DNA of 64,000 nucleotides from positions 2,457,001-2,521,000 of the forward strand of contig JAJNNQ010000010.1 of NCBI GenBank assembly GCA_027886175.1, read 5' to 3'. Within the stretch, counting starts at the first letter, position 1, and each line of letters starts with the position of its first letter. This DNA is from Phylloscopus collybita. Lineage: Eukaryota > Chordata > Aves > Passeriformes > Phylloscopidae. The notes beneath the pieces were generated by a model. The model was not told the origin of the DNA, did not search any database, and was given only the letters and a program-made list of their open reading frames with translations. Shown here piece after piece: positions 1 through 10,666 of this stretch. Made by a program: the position numbers and the translations under genes.

Positions 1-42
1 CCTCCCGTCAGACCCTGACCCGGCCGGGATGTTCCGGGCGGT

Positions 43-315
43 CCCGCGGAGCCGGCACCGGGTCCCGAAGCGGCCCCGCGGGTCCCGAACCGATACCGGG
101 TCCCGGAGCGGCCCTGCGAGTCCCGAACCGACACCGGGTCCCGGAGCGGCCCCGCGGGTCCCGAACCGATACCGGGTCCCGGAGCGGCCCCGCGGGTCCC
201 GAACCGACGCCGGGTCCCGGAGCGGCCCCGCGGGTCCCGAACCGACACCGGGTCCCGGAGCGGCCCCGCGGGTCCCGAACCGACACCGGGTCCCGGAGCG
301 GCCCCGCGGGTCCCT
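43..315. repeat. 38-bp GC-rich minisatellite upstream of the promoter
   Basis: The motif TCCCGAACCGA recurs at 83, 121, 159, 197, 235 and 273, exactly 38 bp apart, giving six near-identical units. A degenerate unit sits on the left (from about 43) and a partial one at 311. Each unit also contains ACCGGGTCCCGGAGC and GCGGCCCCGCGGG. Substitutions are few, for example GATACC/GACACC/GACGCC, so the array looks young or recently homogenised. It ends about 50 bp before the E-box and about 90 bp before the first CCAAT box. The complementary strand carries regularly spaced GGG runs. Confidence 0.93.
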
Positions 316-366
316 CAGGGGCCAGGCCGGGGCAGGAGAGGGCGCCCCCTGCCGGCCGCCTGGCCC

Positions 367-483
367 CACGTGCGTTCCCCCCTCGCGGCACCGCCGGCGC
401 GCAGCCAATGGAGAAGCAGGGGGGCGTGTCCCGGCGGGCACCGCCGCCAATGGGCGCGCGGAGCCGCGGCGGGGGGCGTGGCC
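367..483 (+). promoter_or_regulatory. Inferred ADAMTS17 promoter: E-box and two CCAAT plus GC-box modules
   Basis: A CACGTG E-box lies at 367-372. CCAAT boxes lie at 405-409 and 447-451, both in the context CCAATGG. Each is followed by the same GC-box or KLF-type decamer GGGGGGCGTG, at 419-428 and 471-480. The spacing from CCAAT to decamer is 14 bp in the first module and 24 bp in the second. No TATA box is evident. The distance of about 100-180 bp to the ATG at 586 suits a transcription start near 480-540, but no start site can be read directly. The role is inferred from motif content and position. Confidence 0.6.
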
Positions 484-585
484 GGGCGCGCGCCGCGGCG
501 ATCCCCGGTGCCGAGCGCGGGCAGGGCGCACTCGGGCCGCGCTCCTGTCGCTGCGCTGTGCGCTCGGCCCCGCCGCCGCACTACC

Positions 586-655
586 ATGTTTGACGGCTGC
601 CTCCTGCCCCTCGTCGTGCCCTGCCTGCTGCTCTGCGGACTGGACGCCGGCACAG
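586..655 (+). CDS. ADAMTS17: ADAMTS17 exon 1: start codon and signal peptide
   Basis: Encodes residues 1-23 plus one base of codon 24. ATG at 586 has A at -3, and no in-frame ATG lies upstream although the frame itself is open. The peptide MFDGCLLPLVVPCLLLCGLD is a classic secretory signal: a hydrophobic leucine/valine core ending in small residues (DAGTAGG across the junction), with cleavage likely in the DAGT/AGG area. It resembles the start of known ADAMTS17 proteins, which also begin M-x-D-G. The exon ends ACAG followed by donor GTAGCG, phase 1. The 5' UTR upstream is not delimited. A signal peptide fits the known secretion of the enzyme into the extracellular matrix. Confidence 0.9.
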
Positions 656-1257
656 GTAGCGCTCCCCGCCGCCCCGGCTCCCCTGCCCTGGCGGTGCTGA
701 CAGAGTCCGGCCCCGGGCGGCAGGGTGCGGGCGCGGAGCGCAGGGCACGCACCGCATCCCCTGCGTGGCCGCGGTCCCAGCCCGCGGGATGAATTGCTCC
801 AGGCTTTTGTATTTTCTTTTCCTGTCCTCCCGCTGCTGCTGTAGCGTTCCATGTGGAAAGCTGCTGACTGTCCTTGGCTGCTGCTGCGGCTCGCTCTGCT
901 TTTCCCCTTCTCCCTGCAGATTTTTATTGGAGTTGGTGAAATGCGATGCTTGTGTCTGAGCTATATATATATATTTTTTTTTAAATGATACAAGTAGCTC
1001 TAGCGTTTGCTCTATTTCTTTCTTCCCTGCACGTTTCTGTCTCTAATATATGTGTGTATACAGAGAAAAATAAATCGCCGTTCTCCGCTGGCTCCATTGT
1101 CTGCGCTGCCCGTTCCGTTTCCAGCGCGGGGCTGTCTGCGCTGAAACCCGAGCGCGGGGCTGTCCCGGGGAGCGGGGGGTGCCCCAGCCCCCGGCCGCCC
1201 CGTCGGGCCGCGGCTCCGGGGTGCGAGCGCCTGAGCCTCTCTCCTTCTCGCCTGCAG
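656..1257 (+). other. Intron 1 (602 bp)
   Basis: Short intron between exons 1 and 2, donor GTAGCG and acceptor TTCTCGCCTGCAG. Both ends are GC-rich, while the middle holds an AT-rich patch with a TA run and T run at about 962-982. No coding potential or RNA gene was recognised; open frames here are by-products of GC-rich sequence. Confidence 0.85.
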
Positions 1258-1592
1258 CTGGCGGAGCGGAGCTGGAAGTGGTGATCCCGGAGCGAGTGCC
1301 GCTGGAGAAGATCCACCTGCTGCCGCCCGGAGGGGATCGCGGCGGCCCCCGGCGCCGGCGGGCAGCGGCGGAGCAGGAGGAGGAGGAGGCTGTGCTGCTC
1401 CGCCTGCCCGCCGCCGGCGCCGAGCTGTACCTGCACCTCCGCCGCGACCTGCGCTTCCTGGCCCGGGGCTTCGCGGTGGAGCGGCGGCGCGGGGAGGCGC
1501 GGCGGCCCCCGCGGGAGCGGCTCTGCTTCTACTCGGGACACGCACTGAACCGCAGCGACACCTTCGCCTCCCTCAGCACCTGCGCCGGGCTG
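1258..1592 (+). CDS. ADAMTS17: ADAMTS17 exon 2: N-terminal prodomain
   Basis: Encodes residues 24 (split codon) to 135. The start AGGAELEVVIPERVPLEKIH and the blocks ELYLHLRRDLRFLARGF (79-95) and LCFYSGHALN (112-121) are the conserved ADAMTS prodomain core. Between them is a variable low-complexity stretch, PRRRR (54-58) then EQEEEE (62-67). An N-glycosylation sequon NRS lies at 121-123, and C113 and C132 are prodomain cysteines. The end STCAGL joins exon 3 (IGYIQLG) where the mammalian protein has a slightly longer glycine/alanine-rich junction. The donor, CTG then GTACTG, is weak (T at +5) and is also the first copy of the tandem array in intron 2. The exon is 335 nt and ends in phase 0. 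The prodomain keeps the enzyme latent and assists folding. Confidence 0.92.
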
Positions 1593-2077
1593 GTACTGCC
1601 ATCCCACCCCGCTCCCCTCCTCAGGGTTTGGTACTGCCATCCCACCCCGCTCCTCTCCTCAGGGCTGGTACTGCCATCCCACCCCGCTCCCCTCCTCAGG
1701 GCTGGTACTGCCATCCCACCCTGCTCCCCTCCTCAGGGCTGGTACTGCCATCCCACCCCGCTCCCCTCCTCAGGGCCGGTACTGCCATCCTACCCCGCTC
1801 CCCTCCTCAGGGCTGGTACTGCCATCCCACCCCGCTCCCCTCCTCAGGGCTGGTACTGCCATCCCACCCCACTCCCCTCCTCAGGGCCGGTACTGCCATC
1901 CCACCCCACTCCCCTCCTCAGGGCCGGTACTGCCATCCTACCCCGCTCCCCTCAGGGCCGGTACTGCCATCCCACCCCGCTCCCCTCAGGGCTGGTACTG
2001 CCATTCCACCCCACTCCTCTCCTCAGGGCCGGTACTGCCATCCCACCCCGCTCCCCTCCTCAGGGCTGGTACTATCA
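1592..2077 (+). repeat. 37-bp minisatellite that duplicates the exon 2 splice donor
   Basis: GGTACT recurs at 1592, 1630, 1667, 1704, 1741, 1778, 1815, 1852, 1889, 1926, 1960, 1994, 2031 and 2068. This gives thirteen full units of 37 bp (one of 38, two of 34 lacking a CTC) and a partial fourteenth. Each unit runs from GGTACTGCCATCCCACCCC through CTCCCCTCCTCAGGGCT. The first G is the last base of exon 2, and the exon's last six bases (GGGCTG) match the end of the unit, so the array begins exactly at the splice junction. Units 6, 9, 10, 11 and 13 start after GGCC rather than GGCT. The pyrimidine-rich CTCCCCTCCTCAG also resembles a splice acceptor. Confidence 0.95.
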
Positions 2078-5000
2078 GCCCGATGAGGCGGGATGCCTGC
2101 GCTTCACCTCCCCTCAGCAAGGTGACCCTCCTGTCCCCTCACCTCCTGGGCCCTGCTGAGCACCGCTGCTGTCCCATGGTGGGTGTTCTGCCCACCCTGG
2201 CTCTCCACTGTGGAGCTGCCTCAGCGATCCCTGAGGGACCTCAGGCCCTGTGGTTCCGGTTTGGGTGGGTGACAGAACCCAAGGGTGCTATGGAAGAGTG
2301 TCCTGGCAGAGGGAACATCTTGTGTCACGGTCCTCCAGCCACGGGGCAGGTGGCTGAGTCCCACTGGGGGTGATTTGGTGCCATCCTGGCTTGATCCTGT
2401 GGCAGCTGTGCAGCTCTGCAGCTGGCGCTTCCCAGGCTCCTGCCCGGTGTTCACAGGGAGCTGTGTTCAGGGAGCAGCCAGTGCTCCAGCATGGTCAGAG
2501 GAGCATCCCACTCAGGAGTGCTTTTCCCACCACAAGTGTCAAGGTTTCTCTGTTCGAGGCTGTAGTTTCAGATGACTGCAGGGCCTGGCTCTCCTCTGAG
2601 CATCCTGGTAGGAGCAGGTGACCTTGTGTGGGACAGAAAGTTTCTTGGTGATGGAGACTGAGATGCTTAAGATATTGAGCAGTTTGCCAATTATTGCTGC
2701 TAACTTGAAAGTACTTCAGGAAGTCAGAGGGGCATTAGGCAGTGATTCCCAGCAGATGGTCCTGGGAGGTGTGCCTGTCAGAACAGACCTGATGATGGAG
2801 ATTTATCCCTAAACCGTAGTGAGAAGCAGTTCGTGCTCTGCCCTCAGGGCTCCAGCCTTCGTTCCGGAGCCATTTGAGGGCGCTGTGCCTCAGGATTAAA
2901 AAAAAGCCCCAACAAACAGAGATGCTGAGGTCTGAGTGGCACTGGAAGTTGAGCTGAGTTCCACCGAGGGAAGCTTAAAACTAACATCTCTAGTTCAAGC
3001 CTTAAATCACTAACAGCTCTATGCTTTTGTCACCAGGCATGTTTTGTTAATCTTGCTGGCCTTCCAAAGCTGGAATCACAGACAAGCAGAGGAGGATCCT
3101 TTAAAAAAAGAGGAATGTAGTTGTAGGCACAGTATTAACTGCCTGAGATCAGGGAATGGAGGAGGGGGTGAAAAAGCTTGGCAAAATTCCAGTAGAAACG
3201 CTGAAAAAGAGACAAGACTAGTTAGTCTTTGCTCACTACTCAGCAAAAGTGAACAGCAATATTGCAGTACCTGTTTGGATCATGGGAATTCTAAGCAATG
3301 GCTAAATTGACATAACTGAGCTGGATCAGCCTGGGATCAGTGTCAAAGCTGCTGGTTTGTGCCACCTCCTGGAGACCAAAGCCCTGTGCTGGTGACAGTG
3401 TTGGTAAAGCTTTGCTTGCCTTTGCTTGTGCACCTGGTTCTGGGAGTGATGAGTGGTGAGGGCAGATGTGTTGAGAGAGATGTGTTTCTGCATGTAGGGA
3501 TAACCCTTTCCTATCAGAGGAATCCATCCATCCTCTTCATTTAGATAATCACCAGGAATGGGAAGGGGCTAAAAGCAGGTGCGTGGTACATTTAAGTGGG
3601 TTAAGGTTTATAACACCCTTGTGAGCTCAAAACTAGAGAACAGAAAACTCCAGTGTCCTGAGGATGAGCCTGAACTTCAAATGGATGAAACTCAAATTTA
3701 AGATGAACCTTATTGACTATTGAAATGGTTAATGAGGTGGAAATGCAATAATGGAAATGCAATAATCCATAGTACCATGTAGATGAACCTTCTTATTCTA
3801 GCTAAGTGGACCATTTTGGTTTCTTAAATCTCTCTTTAAACATGAAACATTTCACATTTTAGGCTGTTTTCAGCGCTCACACAGCCTTTTGCAGTGGCCA
3901 CACTAAACCAGCATACCTGTAGTGAAAGCTGTGCAATTTAATGGTAAGATGTTTTATGGGATCAAAGGAATCAAAAGTTTGCCCCAAATTGTCTAGGAAG
4001 TCTTTCATCTGCCATGAGTTGAACTGAGAGCAGGTGACTCTAGAGCCCCAAACTTCTTGCTTTCTCGTCTGTCAATTTAAAATACTAAGACCATCACTTT
4101 AATTTTTATTTCCCATTGCTTCCTTGAGCCATGTTTGCTGCAGGAAGGATAAGGCTTTGCCCTCAGCAACAGCTTCACAGGTGGGACATGGGCCAGACCT
4201 GCTGGGCTGGAGGAAAGACCTTGGTAGTGGAAACCTTGCAGCCTGTTTGTCCTGGCATTTGTCTGCTGAGCAGTTCCAGTGCTGCAGTGGGGGGTTTCCT
4301 GAAAATTCCAGCAGGGGAATGCTCATTGGACTCTAACTGTGTGATCAGGACATCTCCTTCAGAAAAGCTGGTTGCTGAGAAGTAGAGTGGGCAGTAATGC
4401 TGTGTCCTGATCTCCAGCTGGCTCAGGCCTTGCTGTAATCATATTCTCAGCCATGCCATAAATCATACCAAAAGTGATATAAAATGATCAGGGCAAGTGG
4501 AGTTCTAGTAAAAACAAAATCCCTGACACAGTGGCATGAAAGCTGAGCTGCAGCCAGACTGAGCAATTGCTTCCTGGTGATGATATCAGATTCCCAGTGT
4601 GGCATCTGAAGGTTGGGGTCTGGTTTTTAAGCTCTGCTGGCAGATGCTGCTGTTAACCAGTGTGTGGCTGCTGTAGTTTCCTGCTTTGGGAAGGGTGGCT
4701 GTGCTCTCGGAGCTCTGTGAGGTCAGAGTGGAGTAAGGACTGCTGTACCCAAGGTCTCACCATTTAGGTACAGCTGAAGTACCTCACGTGAGGATGCTCC
4801 AGCCCTGCTGTTCCTTGGGACAAGCTGGGAATTCAGCACAGGCAGGAGGCACCGTGTTCCTGGGAGGTGCTGCTGCCTTCCCCTTGGCAGCACCATCCTC
4901 TGGAGAGTGCAGCTGTGCCAGCCCTGGGATTCTGGCCACAGCTCAGGGCTGCACTGTCTTTCTCTGGTGCTGGGCACTCACACGTGGCTCTGCAGCCTCT

Positions 5001-8000
5001 GGGACCATCACTAGAAGGCAGCAGCCAGTACAGGAACTTTATTTTTTGGGAAGTTCCAGCTTTGTAAGGCCACAGTTGAGTCACTGTCACATGCTGAAGT
5101 GCTGGACTGCAGCATCAGCTCCTTACAGCAGGTGTAGGCTTTTCATATTTCTTGTACCTACATTTTGGAAACAGTTTTAAGAGGGTCATGAGTCCACATC
5201 AAAATAAGCATTATACTTAGAAATGAAACAGTTGAAAACTGTTTGGGAACCAAAAGGTGAAAACCACTGGGGTGCATTTAGAGGCAGTGATTTTATTCTA
5301 AGTAACTTCTCTTCCATTTTAAAATCCAGAGTCTTTGATCTTGATTTCCAGAATGCTCTTTGTCTTGTCTCTAAATAAAGTGGCTTGTCCTTCTCAGTTG
5401 AAGTAAGAGAAGAGTTTGTGCCTCCCTCCTGTTCAGGCTAGTTCATATAGCATTTTCACACCCCAGTTTTGTCTCCTTTGAACTTCCTTGTGCAGGCTGA
5501 ATTGGTGGAAATGGATGATACACATTGCAAGGGCTCATGGAGTGAGAACAGTGGTTTTTCCCATTGTAGGATGGAATAGAGTAATTGAAACTTCATCTTG
5601 AGAGACGCAAAATGGATGTTGGAAAAACCTAAATATTTTGTAGTAATGTCTCATAAAATCTACCTGAGAAGAAAAGGGCTTCTTTTCTTCCATGCCTTGT
5701 GTACATTTGGCTTTGTTAAACTTCCTGCATCTCCCGGTGGACAAGTCTTCCAGCTTGTTAAAATATTTCTGAATGGTGGCTCTTCATTCTGCTGTGTCCT
5801 GTTCACTTGGGACCATCCATAAACTTTGTGAGGGTGTAGATGTAGACAAGTTGATAAGAGCATCTATCTGGACTTCTTCCTCTAAGCTCCCTGAAGTCCC
5901 ACTGATTTCCAGGTGGGTGTAAGTGCCTTGCAGGACCTGCATGTCCTGGTGTGGATTTGGAAGCTGTCTGGAAGGGCAGTGAGGGCAAAGAGAACTGAGT
6001 AGGTTGGACTGCAGCCTCCAGGGAATGAGCAGTAACTCCAAGGACTCCTGGTAAAACAGTAAATCCACTCTGTCCTTGGGAAAAAGAGGAACAAGGGTGC
6101 AGGTGAGGCTGCAGTCTGTCAGGTTTAGGCCAGTCTGGTTATCCAGGGGCGAGGGAGTGATAAAGAGGAGCACTTCCCTGATGCTCCATCCTGTGCCATA
6201 GGTACCTTAGGGTGGTGAATTGCTCCCTGTGGGGGAAATGCCTTCCTTCATTCAGTGCAGAGGGAGGTGGTGCCTGGTTCAGAGCAGATGCTGCAGCTCG
6301 GTGAGCTCCATCCCTGGCCATGGAGTGTTTCCTGCGTGCACTGGGGCGGTGCTGCCCTTCAGGTGACTCAGGAGCCTCTGCTGCTGTGGGAAGCAGGGCA
6401 GAGCAGGCGTGTGGGGATTATAAGATGATACAATTTCCCCTGAGGAAACCTTCAGCTCCGCTGAACTCTCCTGTCTGGGAGAGGAGCTGTCTGGCATTCA
6501 TCCATAGCTGGGCCATGAGCTGGAAAGTTAAACCTCTTAAAATTACTGTGCTGGGTTTCCTTGCACTGGGATTTTCTTTCCTCTTCCACAGTGGACAAGG
6601 GGGAGAACATGTTGGGGTTTCCTTGTTTAACAGAGTTGGAGGTCAGGACAGATATTCCTGGGTATGGTCTGCTCTCAGAACTGAGTGTAAAGCTGAAATG
6701 ACTCTGGAAGAAAATTTAAAGCTCTTGTTTTCAGTTTGCTTGAATTGCATTTTTAAATAATAACCAACCAAAGCTGAAACATGGTTAATAAGGGTGGGAC
6801 TAAAACCCACATGAAGTTTATTAAACTGTATTTGTGGGTTGTTTTGTTCTTCACTTTAAACATTAACTTCCTTTTAACTTTGAGGAAATGGTTAAACAAC
6901 GATTTACAGCGTAACAGTTGAGAAATTGAGAAGGGGATGGAATTTGTCAGATGTTTAAATCTGTTCTCTTTTCAGCGTGTTCTTATGTATGTAACTAATG
7001 AACACTTAGGAGCAAGAGAAAAATCTGTTAAAGATTCAGCATTTCACAGATCTCCTTCAAAGATGTTGTGAAAATAAAAAGGGCTGGAAAAACAGTGTAA
7101 CTGTTGGAGAGTACTAACATGTGGGAAGGTCGAGAACCATGTGCAGAGAACACTGAGAATTTGGATCCCTGTTCTGAGCAAGCTCTGGAGCTGCAGTAGC
7201 TCCACCAGCACTACCAGGGCACATGGACAGAGCAGTGAAGCCAAGGAGGCAGGATGGGGTCATACAAAGGCTGTGTTACCACTGTCATTCCAGTGACGCT
7301 GTGTGAGCACCTTCCTCCTTCCCCTGCTGTCATTTAGCCCAAGAAAAGCTCCACTGGAAGGTGATTTGTAGCAGAGGAGGGAACTACTGGTAGTACCAGA
7401 GTAGAACAGAGAGTGAGCAGGTTGCTTGAGTGACCACTGTGTGTGTGAAACCCTGGATAAGAGCACATGGGAATGTTTTGGTGGTGAGCTATGTTGAGCT
7501 GACTTCTAAAATAAGGATGTGAAATATCCTTAGTGTGAAAGATCTTGCCACTGTTAAATGCAGTGGTGAGTGGGGCTGTAGTGGGAAGTGTGGATTATTG
7601 TTTGTTTTAATCAGCTTGTCAGTTTGCCTGCCTTTGGAGGCTGAAATCATTCCAGCCTTTCCTGTTAGTGGAGCTGCAGGGTTCTGTCAGCATGGTCTGG
7701 CCTTACCAACTGTAAAATTAATGCAGATGATGGTGAACTCCTGCACTCCTCTGAATTTTTGGGTTCTTGTGTCTCAGGTCCTCCAGGATGGTGGGGTTGG
7801 GCAGCAGCTGCTTTTCCCAAAATTCATCTATCCCAGGATCTGACACAGCAGCAGGTCCTGGACTCCATAGGGAGAGAAGGATGGGAGGGACTATTCCAGC
7901 TTTTGATATGCATCTCCCCAAGGAAATGGGAATTGGCAGATCCAAAGCATTTCACTTAATTGGAATGATTTCCAGAGATGTGGGAAAAGTAGCTCCAAGG

Positions 8001-10666
8001 GTTACATGGTCTCCTGTCTTACTTCCTTATCTTCAAAATCCAAAGCCTTCTGCAGTCCCTCAACTTGTATAGACAAGAAAAGAAAAGCCCAGAGCTTTTG
8101 TCCAGGGCTGATGTCTGATACCTCGTGCTGGGATTAGCACAGGGTGGGATCTGGACGATTTGAGGGATGCAAAGGAGGAATGCATTTCTTATGAAAAAAG
8201 CAAAATAATGACCAGACTATTCAAGTTACAGGGTCCAAAAGATCTCTGGGCCAAGAGGTTTGGGGACTCTTCAGGACTCAACTGGCAAGTCTGGGGGAAT
8301 TTTTAACTCCCTAGGAATACTTTACAGGCCCAATCTGCAAACTTTTTCTGCTTGAAACTCTATTTGCCTTGTCAGATTGGGCTTGAGATGTTTCCCAACC
8401 TATTCCAGGGTGAAGACTCATGGCTCTTTCTCTCCATAGGTTTCACAATTCCACAGCAAATGTGAAACATAAGTCTTTTCCAATGGTTTAAATTATTTTC
8501 ACTCTTGATGCCAGAAAATTGGGATAATGTAGGGTGGTGATGAAACTGACTTCTTACATATTTTTGGCACCAGCTGAAATGGTTGGCAGTCTGTCAGGAG
8601 CTCTGGTGTGGCTTTTAGTACCATGGCACCAGATTTACAGCCCTTCTTCTAAATAATTAAAACCTATATTAAAAAGGGGGGCTGGGGCTACCTCCCAGCT
8701 GGAGGACTGGAACAAGGAGGGGAAGTAGTGGAGAACATCAAGGAGGCTGGAAGAGCAAGTCACCAGAGCTTTTGGTGTCTCTGAAGCAATTCTGACAAAG
8801 CCCAGCTTGTGATTTAAGTGAACAGGCAGCCCTTTGGACACTCCAAGGCAGAGTGGGTCTTGTATACTGGTGAGCATTCTGTAGGGCCTAGGAACAATGT
8901 TGGGTTTTCTCTGGATATAGAAAGTGCCAAGGCATTTTATCCTTCAGCAATTCCCCTGCCCCAAGAGCAAGATCTCTTTTGGAAGGCCCCCAAAGAGGTG
9001 TCTCTTGTCTCCTCAGAGACAGGGGGCTGATTGTCTCTGCTGTGCTTTGCAGCCATGGCCGGTGGAGACACCAAACTGTACAGTTTTATTTTTTGTCCAA
9101 GCACTCCTTATAAATCAGTGACCCTTTCTGAGACACGCTGCTTTCCCCTGAATGCTGTTCAGTCCGTGTGGCTGTCAAAGGAGGAGAGCTCTCATTTTCT
9201 GCTAGCAGAAATTCCTCTTGCTGGAAATACTGGGCCAAAGGGATTTCCTGGGTGTACGTGAGGACCGAATTTGGCAGGGAGGTGTGGAAATGTACAATAT
9301 ACAGCATGTATGTAATGTATATTATAAATCATATTAGTGCAGTCAGCTGTTGAGCATACAGCATTTGGATGTACGTGCAGAGCATTTCTTTGGAGAGTTG
9401 CCTGGCTGGCACAGAACCTGGGGAGGGGGGACCAGGAAAGTCTGGCCTCTCTTTTTATGTGTAGGATGGGTGTTGGAGCCCTCTGGAAGCACCTTTACCT
9501 CTCAGGTGCACAATCCTGGCAGACCAGGTGAACCCTTCTGTTGTTAACATACCACAAGACTTCTCTCAAGGGGGAGGTACATGGCAGAGCTGTGTTTTGA
9601 GAGTTTTAATTGCAATATAAATGATCACTGGATTAGTACAATGAAAAGTAAGGACCCCTCATTGTAAATACTCACTTTGTGCAAAGTGTTACAACCTCGG
9701 TGTCGATTACTAAACCTGGAGGCTTTGTTGAGTTTTAAGGTGATAACTTTGCTTTCACTCTCTTCTTTTCATGCCAGAAAAGGAGTGGAAAAAGCATAAA
9801 AAAACCTTAAAAGCTCTGGGTTGTGAGCAGAGGAGGGCTCTCCTGGGGCAGAAGCTGGCTTCCAAAGGTGTTCTTGCCAGCCCTGGTGTAAGGTCTGGAC
9901 TTGGTGCAAGGAAGGCAGGGATTTAGTGCTCTGACCTGGACCCTATGGAGTAATTTAGGCAGGGTCTTTGCCTTCCTACTGTCACTTATTCCAGGGATGG
10001 TGGAAAATCCTGAAACTGGGAGAGTGCAGCAGTCCATTCCTGACTTCACCTCTGAAACCCAGCCCGTGGCTTGCAGGGAGAGCAGAGCTGACTATGTGGC
10101 CCTTAATGTAGTCAGGAAGAGGTATTTGGTCCCAAAAAATGCGTGTGGCTCTGCAAGTCACACATGTACTCAGTGTTCCTTGTGAGGGTGGTACAAACAG
10201 GGGCCTCCTGTGTGCAGGCAGTGTCACCTCTGTGCTCTGAGACAGTAAATGTCATTCACTAGCAGGGCAGTCCTGGCAATTGGAGAGGTGATTTTGAAGG
10301 GATTTCTGTTAACAGGATTTATTTGTCCTCATATGAGCTGAGCATCTTGTAAAACACACATATTTGTGGGGCTGTGTCTGGAGGGAGAGGAGGAAGGGAA
10401 AGCAGAAGTGTTGACAGGAATCCCCTTTCCTTTGTGCATGTACAGTGCATTGTTTCTGAAGAGTGCTCAGTGATATAAAAAACAAATAAGAGAAGCAGTT
10501 GAAGTTCTTTAGTCTGTATTACACAGGCTGAACACAACCATAATCACATCATTTCCTCACGCTGCAAATAACTGCCATGAAATGACCTGGGTTTCAGACC
10601 AGGCTGGATAGACAGGACTTGGGTACCAATCTGATGGGGGTTTTCTTTGTTCTGTTTTATGGACAG
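2078..10666 (+). other. Remainder of intron 2 (intron 1593-10666, 9.07 kb)
   Basis: Mostly unique intronic DNA. GC content falls quickly after about 2.4 kb. A 14-bp tandem duplication (GGAAATGCAATAAT twice) lies at 3739-3766. A near-palindrome CCTCCCAGCTGGAGG lies near 8690, and an AT-rich palindromic patch at about 9290-9335. The intron closes with the acceptor TGTTTTATGGACAG before exon 3. None of the short open frames on either strand resembles a known protein, and I recognise no RNA gene or transposon here. Confidence 0.75.

Larger units (their letters stand above)
1..1600. promoter_or_regulatory. CpG island over promoter, exon 1, intron 1 flanks and exon 2
   Basis: Bases 1 to about 760 and about 1075-1600 are very GC-rich with dense CpG dinucleotides, in sharp contrast to the AT-rich introns that follow. 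The island covers the inferred promoter, both 5' coding exons and the flanks of the short first intron. An AT-rich patch near 790-1070 interrupts it. Such islands usually mark broad, TATA-less promoters; I see no TATA box upstream of the start codon. The extent was judged by eye, not by a formal CpG ratio. Confidence 0.8.

Noticed and set aside
29..752. Long overlapping open frames on both strands in the first 750 bases
   Set aside because: GC-rich sequence and the 38-bp repeat remove stop codons by chance. The Arg/Pro/Gly-rich translations have no domain, and only the short signal-peptide exon at 586 is supported.
1179..2159. A single 326-codon open frame covering exon 2 and the minisatellite as one protein
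   Set aside because: Only residues up to STCAGL match ADAMTS17. The rest is translated tandem repeat, and a phase-compatible exon 3 (IGYIQLG) follows the first donor, so the frame past 1592 is treated as intron unless transcripts show otherwise.
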